Notes: generated by a model not told the origin, from the letters alone. Counted from the first letter of the stretch, positions 11,776 to 22,480 are shown. The stretch: 64,000 nucleotides of DNA from Halesus radiatus (GCA_022606495.2 JAHDVE020006292.1:1-64000), one strand, 5' to 3'. Numbers and translations: made by a program.

Positions 11776-12508
11776 GTTCTTTTTTTACAATGTTCTCTAT
11801 CTTATCACTGACTATAGACAATCTATTATTGCTACTTACGACTAACGAATTGCATTCACCGGTTCATCGATTTGCAATACCAAATTATAATATGTACAAT
11901 GCATTTGACCCATGAACGTGATGCCGCGTTTAAATACACAGGTTATTAATTTTATGTACAGGCAGATAATATTATACAGGACCATACTTACCTGCAGGTC
12001 ACTTGAGATGAACACGTATTGTTGATCAATTTTTTCAATTATCGTCGTTATTTTTTGCGAATTGGTAACTGGGCGAAGTTTCACTACGTCGACTACATCC
12101 AACAGCCTACGTCGTAACATAAAGTATGCGAGTCGGAATTGTTCGTATCTGGGATTTTATGAATTTTTCTTGCTGGCAAAATCAGGCAATTCGTAGGCAT
12201 CACGGAAGGGAAGTAAGACAAACAAATATGTAGAACTCTGAACTGTGGATTGTGTATCGTAATATTTAGTACGGTAAGCAAAGTGTGGAGTTATGTACGC
12301 TGCCATTCCCTTATTTTTTTATATTCCAAAATAGAGCAATCTCTGATAAAATACGTACGATGTAGTTGGTTTCCGAAATTGGCAAAACTCTGATAAAATG
12401 CTTATTATGTTTTTTCCAGGATCGATCAATCTCTGATCAAGTGCTTATAATGTGGTTTCCAAGATCGATCGATCTCTTATGTGGTTGATTTCCAAACTCG
12501 ACCAATCA

Positions 12509-12640
12509 TGCCTTTGGAACATCAAGGTTCCATCTGACGTATTAATGTCATGCGATAATGGGCTCTAGAGAAATCTACTTTAGAGTTCAATATCGAATAA
12601 CATTGCTGAGTCAGATAGTGCCTTGTTATTCCAAGGGCAC
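12509..12640. mobile_element. Palindromic MITE, copy 1
   Basis: Ends GCCTTTGGAACATCAAGG and CCTTGTTATTCCAAGGGCAC pair, around a centre GGGCTCTAGAGAAATCTAC. Related to the better-preserved copy at 60736-60864. Confidence 0.6.
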
Positions 12641-12721
12641 GCAATATCTGACAATATGCCTATAATACTGTTATCTCTTATAACACGCTTGCTTATGGAG
12701 TGGTTTCTAAGATAGCTCAAT

Positions 12722-12895
12722 CTCTGATTATTTGTATATGTATATGTACAATGGCTACATACATTCTCATGTAAACATATAATATACGAGTATCTACAAA
12801 TAATCATAAGCAATTGTGTAAAAATTATGCCTCACATATTTCATCACTTCTTTCTTAAATTTTTATATATTTTTCTTTTCTTACCGTGTAGCTGG
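12722..12895 (-). mobile_element. LINE 3' end, same family as 3165-3530
   Basis: GTACAATGGCTACATACATTC, CATGTAAACAT and TTTCTTAAATTT follow the same order as in 3190-3350. Only the 3' UTR is left; it lies in intron 1 inside the minisatellite zone. Confidence 0.45.
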
Positions 12896-13514
12896 TTTCC
12901 AAGATTATCAAATATCTGACAAAAATGCTTATGGTGTGATTGGATTCCATGATCGGCCAATCTCTGATAATATGCTTATGATGTTGTCGGCTTCCAAGAT
13001 CGACCAATCTCTGACAAAATGCTTATGATGTGGTTTCTGAGGTCGGCCTATCTGTGAAATGATGTGGTTATACACTTGATCCTAATAGGGTTATGATGTG
13101 GCGTCCAAGGTTCATTAATCTATGATAAAATGCTTATTATGTGGTTTATTTCCAAGATTGTTCAATTTCTGATAAAATTCTTTTGTTGTTGATGGTTCCA
13201 CTTTCCAATTTCTGATTTGATGTGGTTATAATATTTATATTATATGATGTGTTTGGTTTCCAAGATCTTCTAACCTCTGATAAAATGCTTATGATGTAGT
13301 TTCCAAAATTGACCAATCACTGAAGATGTTGTTTATAATAAGCGTATGATGTGGTTGGTTTCCAAGATCTTCTAATCTCTGATAAAATGCTTATGATGTA
13401 GTTTCCAAAATTGACCAATCACTGAAGATGTTGTTTATGATAAGCGTATGATGCGGTTGGTTTCCAAAATCCAGTCTCTGATAAGTTACTCATGGTGTGG
13501 TTGGTTGTTTCCAG

Positions 13515-13620
13515 GGTCGACAGAAGAGCTATTCACGGGCAGCCCCGTCATGTCGGGTCGCTCCACGCCGCTGGCCCGGCCCCGCAAGGAGGCGGCTGGC
13601 CAGCCTCTGCGCACCAACAG
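13515..13620 (+). CDS. Exon 2, CCSER-like gene
   Basis: Acceptor TGTTTCCAG at 13506-13514, donor AACAG|GTCTAT at 13620/13621; enters in phase 1, leaves in phase 2. Encodes G-S-T-E-E-L-F-T-G-S-P-V-M-S-G followed by a Pro/Arg/Ala-rich stretch (residues about 57-92). The STEEL motif resembles the SSTEEL of vertebrate CCSER2. The upstream intron ends in a minisatellite whose unit resembles this acceptor and exon start. Confidence 0.88.
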
Positions 13621-14224
13621 GTCTATACCAAATTATAACACATACATTCATCACTCGATCAGTGTTGTTGGCGGAAGGTTACTAAAAACGTGCTACCTAA
13701 CATTTCCATGTTTTTAATCAATATTGATATACATAGTAAACATTATAGGAGTATTGGGTGGCCCAATTTTTTATTTCCTATCAAATACGTACCTACTTAT
13801 TATAATATTTTTAAGTACCTTTTTTACAGACAATGTCAACCACAAAATTCCTAATAATATTGCAAAATAATCCCTGTTATATTTTGGCAGAGAAAAATAA
13901 TGCTAACACTAATACTAATATTATTATAACTTTGTAATACCAATGGTAGAAAATTCTTCATCTCAGAACAATGAAAGATCCTCTATTCTATCTTACCATG
14001 ATTTAAAAAAAAAAAATATATTTTTTACTAAAATGTGTTCTTTCAATTTTTCTGAAAATTTCTCACTACATTTACATACATTTCAGGCCATATTCCAAAA
14101 TTTAGGTATGTTTCTTTAGTTTAAATATTTTTATTCATGTTATTTTATTACAATTGTATTTTATATAAGTTTTACAAAACTGAGTATATTCCATTTGACT
14201 AAGAAATCTCTCATTTTTACGATT

Positions 14225-14345
14225 TGACCACAGTTTGAAAATGGCTATGAACGCCGAAACAGCCGTAACAATAATTAAAAACTAAAATATTTGCAGAACT
14301 TAAGAATAACATTATTAGATTTGATTTACTTCAAATTTTATTTAT
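14225..14345 (+). repeat. GAAACAGC-type fold-back relative (one arm)
   Basis: TTTGAAAATGGC ... CGCCGAAACAGC followed by an ACTAAAATATTTGCAGAACTT tail, the same as the right arm of the fold-back at 42831-43030 and as 58888-59000. Confidence 0.5.
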
Positions 14346-14589
14346 AAAAAAAAATGTATACATTTGTGTGTCTCTATGCCTAATAAGGTAGTTGTGGTTC
14401 AGTGGTATTTTAAATTCTGTATTCCAGAATTCATCAGGGTTAATTGATAATCTACCCTGCTTTGCATGGGGAGCACGTTACATAATGAAAACTTTATTTT
14501 ATAGTCGCCTTTACGCAGTTTTTTTTTTTTACCAAACGCATTGGAACTGGCAGAGGAAGGATGAAAGTAGACTGAATGTGAGGTAAAAC

Positions 14590-14950
14590 CATGTATGATC
14601 GTGTGAAAATGTTGAGATTCGTAAAGAATGCAAGGCTGATGTGAGCGGAATGAGCAAGATTAAGAAAGGAACGCTTGGATGGTTTGGGCATGTAGAGCGA
14701 ATGAACGAAGAAAGGAGTGTAAGGAGAATATATGACGCGAATGTGAATGGAAGAAGAAGCACGATGGCACGATCAAGTGAATCAAATACTTGAGTCGGGC
14801 CATGTCAGAAGTCAAAATAACAGAAGAGGAATGTATGAGACGTTGCATGAATGTGAATGAGCAAGAAGTGTATGCCAAGATCGAGTTGTTTGGCAGTGCG
14901 TCTTCTCTGCTTACCCCTGCGGTGAAACTTCGTGATGGATAGTTAGTTAG
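14590..14950 (+). mobile_element. LINE C-terminus, family G, intact stretch
   Basis: A frame reads I-K-K-G-T-L-G-W-F-G-H-V-E-R-M-N-E-E-R-S and then V-R-R-I-Y-D-A-N-V-N-G-R-R, the W-F-G-H-V-x-R-M ... G-R-R signature of reverse transcriptase C-termini. It ends in CGTGATGGATAGTTAGTTAG. 5' truncated. A second copy at 19640-20225 is interrupted. Confidence 0.7.
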
Positions 14951-14994
14951 TTTGTTAGGAAACGGAGTTGTATTTGCTCAATTTTATTTAAGTA

Positions 14995-15597
14995 CGTTTT
15001 GCACGTTAGTCAACTGTTTGCTCCGTAGCCTATAATTGATTCCGCTAATTGGCTATATATACAGTACAAGATGGTCAAATTTACTTAACACGGACCTTAG
15101 TGTATTACACATGTTTTTTATGTTATTTGACATGTTGAAGTTGTTCAATCGACGTTGACTTGTTGGCTAGATAATATTATTCATGCAAGATAAACTAGCA
15201 CATTAGTTAGTTTACTCAAACTTAAATTGGAAACAACATATTCATAACACTTCAAATAAAATTCGTCAATCTATATACTTTTTCAAACAAACACCCAATT
15301 TCGCTAACCTCAAGCTTTTAAAATCAGTATTAGTGGTGGGCGAAGCGGCTCGGTTTGGTGAGCCGGATCACTAAATCAGCTCTCTGTAAAGACAATCCAA
15401 ATGAAAACTGGACGAAAAAAGTGTCGTGTAAGAGCATCTTAAGGACGAGGGCATGGTGCGGGGGGGACGCGAACCGTCGTTCAATCGAGCCGGATCACCG
15501 AACTGGTACACTACAAAGAGCTGATTTAATGATCCGGCTCACTAAACCGAGCCGATTCGCCCACCACTAATCAGTAAATTACTCACTCTGCCAATCA
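14995..15597 (+). repeat. 603-bp tandem duplication, unit 1
   Basis: The unit repeats at once at 15598-16200 with offset 603; I see one difference (CCAAATG at about 15399 against CCATATG). Near-identity implies a very recent event or an assembly duplicate. Each unit holds a hAT MITE. Confidence 0.95.
15331..15569. mobile_element. hAT-type MITE, 239 bp
   Basis: Ends TAGTGGTGGGCG and CGCCCACCACTA within inverted repeats of about 58 bp. Flanks ATCAGTAT and ATCAGTAA form an 8-bp target duplication with one mismatch, as expected for hAT. No coding capacity. Confidence 0.85.
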
Positions 15598-16200
15598 CGT
15601 TTTGCACGTTAGTCAACTGTTTGCTCCGTAGCCTATAATTGATTCCGCTAATTGGCTATATATACAGTACAAGATGGTCAAATTTACTTAACACGGACCT
15701 TAGTGTATTACACATGTTTTTTATGTTATTTGACATGTTGAAGTTGTTCAATCGACGTTGACTTGTTGGCTAGATAATATTATTCATGCAAGATAAACTA
15801 GCACATTAGTTAGTTTACTCAAACTTAAATTGGAAACAACATATTCATAACACTTCAAATAAAATTCGTCAATCTATATACTTTTTCAAACAAACACCCA
15901 ATTTCGCTAACCTCAAGCTTTTAAAATCAGTATTAGTGGTGGGCGAAGCGGCTCGGTTTGGTGAGCCGGATCACTAAATCAGCTCTCTGTAAAGACAATC
16001 CATATGAAAACTGGACGAAAAAAGTGTCGTGTAAGAGCATCTTAAGGACGAGGGCATGGTGCGGGGGGGACGCGAACCGTCGTTCAATCGAGCCGGATCA
16101 CCGAACTGGTACACTACAAAGAGCTGATTTAATGATCCGGCTCACTAAACCGAGCCGATTCGCCCACCACTAATCAGTAAATTACTCACTCTGCCAATCA
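15598..16200 (+). repeat. 603-bp tandem duplication, unit 2
   Basis: Second unit of the direct repeat starting at 14995. The junction shows a short AC overlap between unit end and unit start. Confidence 0.95.
15934..16172. mobile_element. hAT-type MITE, copy in the second tandem unit
   Basis: Same element as 15331-15569, carried along by the tandem duplication rather than by its own insertion. Confidence 0.85.
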
Positions 16201-16678
16201 CACATTGAATACATAGGTTGGGGTAGTGTTTCTTCTACTGCCCTCAATCCAATCATTAAAGCTCAAAAAGGGTAGTGCTGAAGAGGTTCATGCTTCTTTC
16301 TACCAGTACTGATACGATCTTCAATATAATCAATGCTATGGAAATAAAGCACCTCTCTCAAAAAACATTCTGGTTCATTTGCACCAAAACAATAACACAC
16401 AATACAAATCAACACAAACTCTACACTAATAATACAAAAATCAAAAATAAATAATTTTATCAAGACACTTTAAATACATAGCATCCAAATTATACAATAC
16501 ACTACCAGCTACCACTAGACAAATAGAAACACTGACTAAATTTTAACATGAAACTTTGATTATTAAAACAGGTCGTCCAATTATTGCTAACTACTGTAAT
16601 ACAAACTCTTAGACGCGCCTACTCAATTTTTGAATCTATCTTTGTCTCTAGGCATATGCAATTCAATCTTTATTTTTA

Positions 16679-16956
16679 CATTGAATAAAATAATATTAAC
16701 ATAACCTAAATGAAAACATGAAAACGGAAAAAAAAATGGAGAATAATATTGACAAATCTTGAATTTGAGATATGATATCGATGAAGATGACACAAATTGA
16801 ACTGGTTTCATTAGCTAAGTTGGTTAAGCGGTTGCCCCGGATAGGCAGAGGTCCTGGGTTCGAGTCCCAGATGCGACTGAACTCTTTTTATTTTCTGTTG
16901 TTTTTTTTCCGTTTTCGTGTTTCATTTAGGTTATATTAATATTATTTTCTTCAATG
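16679..16956. mobile_element. Inverted-repeat element enclosing a tRNA-like SINE core
   Basis: Arms of about 57 bp at 16679-16735 and 16900-16956 are near reverse complements (AACCTAAATGAAA... and AAACGGAAAAAAAA). Between them lies TTAGCTAAGTTGGTTAAGCGG ... GGTCCTGGGTTCGAGTCCCAG, with A-box, B-box, a 5-bp T stem (CTGGG/CCCAG) and a TGCC/GGCA anticodon stem. No acceptor stem forms, so it is not a working tRNA. The core recurs at 54345-54510 without these arms. Confidence 0.7.
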
Positions 16957-17490
16957 ATTAAATATTACAATGAGGTTTTTAAATCTCAATAAAAATAATT
17001 AATAATTAAAAATTCAATTTATTTTTACATTTACTCTCACTTGGATTATAACTTTACTACAAAAATATAACATGTATACAACCTAACCTCTACACACCTA
17101 TATAATATCTTAAAACTTCTTCCATATCTTTATTTATTTAATTATATTATTTATGTACTTCCTGCGTCTCGAGACGGGAATTTTCCCAGTTAGACAGACA
17201 TCGAACATACCTTTGTAATTGTGTTTTATCAAAGTTAATAAATAAAATAATTTAAAACGTTAAATCTGGAGATATTTGGCCAGTCGATATTTTCCATATC
17301 TGTTAATATTTTTTATTATCGTTTTTGGCCACCCTGTAGTAATCTATATCTTCCCTTTTAACTGCCTTTGATACCTTGATTATAAAATTCTGAAACTTGA
17401 TATGATTTCACAATTTCTATGAGGAGGGTCTAGTTACATTTGAGGAATAAGAAATGCTTCACAAAACAAAAACACAGAAAGCATGAAATA

Positions 17491-17573
17491 ATTACTGATG
17501 TATAGATCAATGATTAAGATCATCATTTTATATATTACTGATGTATAGATCAATGATTAAGATCATCATTTTA
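17491..17573 (+). repeat. Short direct tandem duplication, about 43 bp
   Basis: TTACTGATGTATAGATCAAT GATTAAGATCATCATTTTAT occurs twice in a row. Confidence 0.9.
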
Positions 17574-17785
17574 TATGATTTTTTTTTGTTAGATATCTAT
17601 TTCTTTACTGTCAACAAGTCGAAAAATAGTTAGCCACAAATTTATAAAGAATTCGTGAATTCTGAATAAATCCGTAAATTCCCAAATCTTCATTCTTCCT
17701 TGCCTCTGGTGGAGGGTCTCTAGGCTAGGGTGGGTAAATAACATTAATAATGTATCTAAACATTGGCAACTTCTCCTCCAAGCAG

Positions 17786-17910
17786 GTTCGGCTTCCGGCA
17801 GAGCACCATCCCGAAGACGGCCAAAGTAGCGGACGTCAACATCTCCGCAGAGCAGGCTCTGAGCGCCAACCACCGCGAGATGGAAACCAAGAATAATAAT
17901 TTTATGAGTG
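17786..17910 (+). CDS. Exon 3, CCSER-like gene; carries an SxIP motif
   Basis: Acceptor CTCCAAGCAG at 17776-17785, donor ATGAGTG|GTATGT at 17910/17911; phase 2 in, phase 1 out. Encodes R-F-G-F-R-Q-S-T-I-P-K-T-A-K and then a more acidic stretch ending N-N-N-F-M-S (residues about 92-134). S-T-I-P flanked by basic residues fits the EB1-binding SxIP motif of microtubule plus-end trackers. F-G-F-R echoes the F-G-F-R of exon 1. Confidence 0.9.
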
Positions 17911-18224
17911 GTATGTTTAATTGTATTATGTTTAAATTCATGTAATACCTCGCAAGAGCCCCCACCTCTGAACTGTGTGTTATCAGGGGAAATATGTAGC
18001 CACCTCGAGAGATCCCAGGATCCTGAAGAAACTCGTGGTAATTAGTAAAGTGGAAGAAGAGGTACATGTCCAGAAGACAATTTCTATGAAATTATCTGAA
18101 TAAACAATATATAATATAATTTTTTCAATCCAACATTAGTTTAACCCATTGAGTACCTATATACTATATAAATAGCTCATGAACCATTTGCACCCTGAAT
18201 GCTAAATTAAATTTTAAGTTTTCC

Positions 18225-18297
18225 ATTAAGAATCGAAACATTGCTAGAAATGGCTTCAGCTGTGTTTAATTACCATATCTGAATAGCCAGTTACTTA
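18225..18297 (+). mobile_element. SINE family A, partial copy
   Basis: GAATCGAAACATTGCTAGAAATGGCTT and ATCTGAATAGCCAGTTA match the middle of the family A body. Confidence 0.5.
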
Positions 18298-18362
18298 ATA
18301 ATAATAATAATTAGATTACTTCTATAGGGCCTTTTTCGTGGGAAAATCACCTCAAGGGCGAC
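18298..18362 (-). mobile_element. L2-like LINE 3' tail
   Basis: Reverse complement GCCCTTGAGGTGATTTTCCCAC, then CTATAGAAGTAATCTAATT and (ATT)n, like 23215-23285. Confidence 0.6.
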
Positions 18363-18564
18363 CAACCTTCCTCTCCCCCTTCCTTCAGCCTCACAACATA
18401 CCTACCCCAATTGAACATGCCAGTGTTCACATTACAATAGAAAATGTTCTGAAAGTAGATATTCTGTCTTCATCTACTAAAAGTAATATAAAATGTAAGT
18501 AGAGTAGGAACCTAATCTAGAGAATTTTCACTTTGACTACTGCATATAACAAAAGATTTTTTTT

Positions 18565-18815
18565 AAATCGCCCTGGTGAAAAACCACCATTCAGAATTGA
18601 AACGTTGCTTGAAATGGCTTTTAGCCGTGTTTGGTGACCAGATCTGAATAGCCAGATATTTCCCCACCTTCCTCTTCCTCTTCTCCTTCCCCTCCACAAT
18701 ACCTTCAGCTTCACAATATTCCCCAATTGGAAATGCCATAGTCTCACTGGCTCCAGACGGTTCGGAGCAGTTGGAACTCTTGTGCGGTATTCATATAAAA
18801 AATATATATAAAAAA
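18565..18815 (+). mobile_element. SINE family A, 5'-truncated copy
   Basis: Body from CGCCCTGGTGAAAAACCACC through GAATAGCCAGATATTTCCCC to CTTGTGCGGTATTCATATAAAA. Any open frame here is incidental. Confidence 0.75.
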
Positions 18816-19384
18816 AATGTTATTATTACTGCAACGGTAGCCGGATCCAACAGAGATACAGGGTTGGTACCGAATAACCGCCGTCGTACATTTAACAGTA
18901 ATTGGTATTCAATAAGTTAAGTAAAAACAAAGACTAATTTAACCCTGTACAATTTATTTGCAATGATTTTAATTAATGTTGCAATCTGTTTAATTCATCT
19001 CAGAGACATAGAATGACATCACTGAAAACATGCAACAATAATTATTATTATTGCAATGTGGATAGCGGTGTCTTGTACCTAACCTACCTACTTAGAAGTC
19101 AATTAATTACAGTGCAGAGAACCCCAGCTATCCGCTGCAGACATGGGTGTGAGAAAAATCAATTTGTTTGTGTTACTGAATGAATGGATAAAGAACGATT
19201 TCATTATACCGACAATGAACTTTGTACATATTCTATTTTATGATTCTTGTTATCAATTTTATGAGCCAAATACTTTTTACTGTAATGCTTTATTACATTC
19301 TCTCTCTCAAGTGTAATAAATTAAAGAGATCTCTAATTAAATGAAACAACAAAACTTTGTTTTAACCACATTTTTATTATTTTT

Positions 19385-19430
19385 ACCCTGACCGGTTTTG
19401 GAACAACCGTTCCATCGTCAGGGCAAAATA
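19385..19430 (-). repeat. Hammerhead-like hairpin, third variant
   Basis: Reverse complement has CCCTGACGATGGAAC, loop, GTTCCAAAACCGGTCAGGG. The inner stem GGAAC/GTTCC and ACCGGT palindrome match the layout at 1474-1519, but CCCTGAC/GTCAGGG also forms a simple competing outer stem and G12 of the GAAA core is replaced by A. Confidence 0.4.
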
Positions 19431-19639
19431 TATACTAACTTAACAATATTACAAAATTATGGCAGAATATTCCAATCCTATCTTCCTCTTCCTCTCCCCC
19501 CTTCCTTCTTATTTTGTTTTCTTTATCTTGTTAGCTTCATGAATAAAACATCTGTATTTAACTACTGTTAGCATAAGAAACTTTGTATTAAACGCTGTTT
19601 GTTTCTTACAAATAAATAAGGTGTCACGGTGGGGACGGG

Positions 19640-19808
19640 GGCGTTACTAGGGATTAGTAAAGACTGGGAGAAAAGATAGAGATTGAGGGAGGGGTGAAAG
19701 GAAACATATGACGTGAATATGAATGGAAAAAGAAGCCGGGGATGCCCGAGAAAGATATGACATGATCAAGCGAACCAAATACTTCAGTCGGGCCATGTCA
19801 AGAGTCAG
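19640..19808 (+). mobile_element. LINE family G, left part of an interrupted copy
   Basis: ACATATGACGTGAATATGAATGG ... TCAGTCGGGCCATGTCA aligns with 14725-14810 and stops at a T-run, where an opposite-strand LINE begins. Confidence 0.6.
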
Positions 19809-20105
19809 ATTTTTTTTTTTTATAGTTTCTCCATACTAATTAATTAATACGGGGTAATTATTTCCCTCAAGGCCTATGTCATATTTGGGGATTCTGTGTA
19901 GAGAATAGGAAGGAGTGAACGTGGGTCTTGAAGAGACCCATGTTGTAGGAGGGAGGAAACACAGAGGTTGGCAGATTATTCCACAGCTGAGCTATTGAAC
20001 ACAAGAAGAAGTAGTAGAAGCGACCCGTTCTCATGTGACAAATGTCAACCTTGTACAAATGTTGGGCACACGTTTGGCGTGTTTCCCGACTGTACACCTG
20101 TACTG
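19809..20105 (-). mobile_element. LINE 3' end nested in another LINE
   Basis: A minus-strand frame has T-C-A-Q-H-L-Y-K-V-D-I-C-H-M-R-T-G-R-F-Y and then A-Q-L-W-N-N-L-P-T-S-V-F-P-P, the R-x-x-x-x-W-N-x-L-P signature of LINE C-termini. Its 3' UTR ends in the T-run at 19809-19821 (a poly-A on the minus strand). It splits family G between 19808 and about 20106. Confidence 0.7.
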
Positions 20106-20225
20106 AATAACAGAAGAGTATGTATGAATGTGAGTGAAGCAAGGAGTGTGTGCTAAGACCGAATTGTTTGGCTGTCTGTCCTATATGCCTGCTCCTACGG
20201 CGAAACGGCGTGATGGTTAGTTGAT
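20106..20225 (+). mobile_element. LINE family G, right part of an interrupted copy
   Basis: AATAACAGAAGAGTATGTATGA ... GCGAAACGGCGTGATGGTTAG aligns with 14815-14945, directly following the left part at 19640-19808. Confidence 0.6.
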
Positions 20226-20559
20226 TAGGAAAAGCTCATTTGAGATTTTTTTGTGTTTTTGTGTGAATGTTTATATGTAGGTACGTTACTTTTTCATTGC
20301 TTTTTCATTTGATGGCCAGCATTTGAGCTAAATACCTTTGTTGGCAAGCTTCTCTCAGCATTCATGTTTGCAATTTTGCACCTCCATACAAATGCAACAT
20401 AATTAAAAAAATTCCAATTATTTGTTTCAAAACTACTAAGTCAGGACCAAGTGTCAAAATGCGACACATTAACCACACTCATAATAGATGGTAACTGCAA
20501 AAGGTTTGGCAGCAAAAAAATAATATCACAAATGATTTATTTGTAACTTCTATACAGGT

Positions 20560-21265
20560 AGTTAAGAAAATTTATAAGATTTTAAAATCCTCCAGCTTTC
20601 ATTAATCATTAACTTCTAAGAAATACATCCCAAAATGTTTGAAAATAGGTGCAGTTTGAAAACCAATGAAAGCATTTTGGAACATTTTACCTAAAATCCC
20701 AGTACATATTTCATATAGAATTTACAACATTATAGTTTGAGGATTACTTTCTTTTAAAATCTTATACATTTTACTAATTACCTGGATAGAATTTTTTATA
20801 TTTTTTTATGTAAGTACCGCACAAGAGTCCAATCTGCTCCCACACGTCTGGAGCCAGTGAGACTGGCATCCCCAATTGGGGTATGTTGTGAGGCTGAAGG
20901 TAGTAGGGAGGGGGAGGAGATGGGAAAGATGAAGGTGGGGAAGTACCTGGCTATTCAGATCTAGTCACCATTAATTTCAAGCAACGTATAGATTCTGAAT
21001 AGTGGTCTTTCACCAGGGCGATGCTGAATGTATCTACCACACTGGAACGTGCTGCAATAAACTATATATTTTTTTAAAATTATTATAAGTGAATTAACAG
21101 AAATTTATCAAATAATGTTTACTTTCACACACCGGTATTTTAACCCGCGACCTCCGGATTCGTAGCTGAGGATCGTAGCCACTCAGCAATGGAAGCCGTC
21201 AACAGATAAATCATTCATCGTATTTCTTGAGTCAGCAACCTTCAAAGTGCGTATTTTTGGGAGCT
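20560..21265 (+). repeat. Dispersed repeat family R, interrupted by a SINE
   Basis: 20580-20800 and 21208-21265 align in order with 47090-47345 (for example CCTAAAAT(C/T)CC, AAATCTTATACATTTT, TCGTATTTCTTG, GTATTTTTGGGAG against GTATTTTTGAGTG). The SINE at 20807-21207 splits this copy; the copy at 47 kb is the empty version. Confidence 0.55.
20807..21207 (-). mobile_element. SINE family A, near full-length with tRNA-like head
   Basis: The minus strand starts with GACGGCTTCCATTGCTGAGT (A-box-like) and GGTCGCGGGTTAAAATACCGG (B-box-like, decayed), followed by the family body and a tail TTACATAAAAAAATATAAAA. An uninterrupted relative of the target at 47.1-47.3 kb confirms both ends approximately. 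Confidence 0.75.
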
Positions 21266-21736
21266 GACTGTTAAACAATCCTGTATGACATGTTTTAAGT
21301 ATTGCCTGATATTCGTAGAGTGGTAGAAGTGACGCTAATTAATCCACTCCTCCTGCCTTTTCATCTTGCTCCAATCATCTTCCTCGCAGTCACTTCACTT
21401 CTACCTCGGTTTGCCTCCTGTTCGCTTCCACCGGGTCATCTACTTGGCCATGATTTTCGGTGTCCTGTAATCTGACATTCGTTTTACACGGTCAGCCTAT
21501 CGCAATCTTTGCGACCTACTGAATCTTATATTAGTATCACACCTACTCAATTAGATTCTCGAGTTTATGGTTCATTTCGATTCTGTGTTTCATTTTCGAT
21601 CGTAGATCCAAGTATTTTGCCTTCAAAGACTGTTAATTGGTTTCTTCTTATATGGTTATGTAATGTGATTCCAATAAGAACTAAGAACCTAGCAATGTCC
21701 ATTTGGTTTGCTAATATTCATGTTTTCTTCTTTCAG

Positions 21737-22128
21737 ATAAACCAGCTAGGCCGGCCAGCGTTTCGTTCGGGTTAATACCATCACAAATCAGTCCAAATGG
21801 CGTAGCCAACATAACCTCTCCTCCCAAACCCACCCACACAAAGCAGACAATAATCCTCACATACTCCGCTAAGCAGTATCCCGCGGCCACTCCGTACAAC
21901 CAGCCCCTCCGCAGCAAGAGCCCCGCGATACCCAACCGCGTTACCCCGCAACATGTCCCCGTGAACCCGAGGAGCATGTCGGCGAGCCGAGCTTACACCA
22001 ACAGTTCGGGGTATGATGCCGGGGGATACAGATCGGTGAATCTGAATAAGTACACCATGCAGACAAATCAACTGCCCAAGCCACAGTATCCATCGGTCAA
22101 GCTGCTGGACAGCAAGAGCGCTAAACAG
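21737..22128 (+). CDS. Exon 4, CCSER-like gene (largest exon seen)
   Basis: Acceptor TTCTTTCAG before 21737, donor AAACAG|GTTGGT at 22128/22129; phase 1 in, phase 0 out. Encodes about 130 residues rich in Ser, Pro, Asn, Thr and Lys, with little acidic content and several Tyr (for example Q-Y-P-A-A-T-P-Y-N-Q-P-L-R). It looks like a disordered basic linker of the kind that binds microtubules in CCSER2-type proteins; that role is inference. Confidence 0.92.
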
Positions 22129-22267
22129 GTTGGTGCATTTTTATTAGTATTTTTATATAAGGCAGTTCCAACTGCCCGCAGATTTGATCAAACGCTTAAA
22201 CGGACCGAAAATTGACGGTTATTAGGGAGCCAGTGGAAGATGAAGGTTGGGAAGAACCTGACCTATA

Positions 22268-22480
22268 ATTTTTTTTTATGTAATCCTAAGAGTTCAACTG
22301 TCTGGGTCCAGTAGAACTTTGGTATCCCCATTTGGAGAATACTGTGAGGTTGAAGGAAGATGAAGGGTTAAGTGGAGGTTGGGCTAGTACCTGGATATTC
22401 AGATCTGGTCACTAATCATAGCTAAAGCCATCTCAATCAACATTTCGATTCTGAACGCTGATCTTTCATTATTTTGCTAA
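22268..22480 (-). mobile_element. SINE family A, diverged copy
   Basis: Keeps GAGAATACTGTGAGG, CTGGATATTCAGATCTGGTC and CTGAACGCTGATCTTTCA on the + strand; the poly-A is replaced by a T-rich start near 22268. Confidence 0.55.

Larger units (their letters stand above)
12300..13514 (+). repeat. Diverged minisatellite, unit about 45 bp, up to the exon 2 acceptor
   Basis: Units of the kind TCTCTGATAAAATGCTTATG / ATGTGGTTGGTTTCCAAGAT / CGACCAA repeat with drift from about 12300 to 13510, with two near-identical longer stretches at 13245-13345 and 13340-13445. The real acceptor GTTGTTTCCAG|GGTCGACAG looks like one more unit, and a unit at 12410 even reads TTTTTTCCAGGATCGATC. Confidence 0.75.

Noticed and set aside
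16810..16880. tRNA gene
   Set aside because: T arm and anticodon stem form, but the 5' side cannot pair with ATGCGAC to make an acceptor stem, position 33 is C, and the same core recurs as a repeat.
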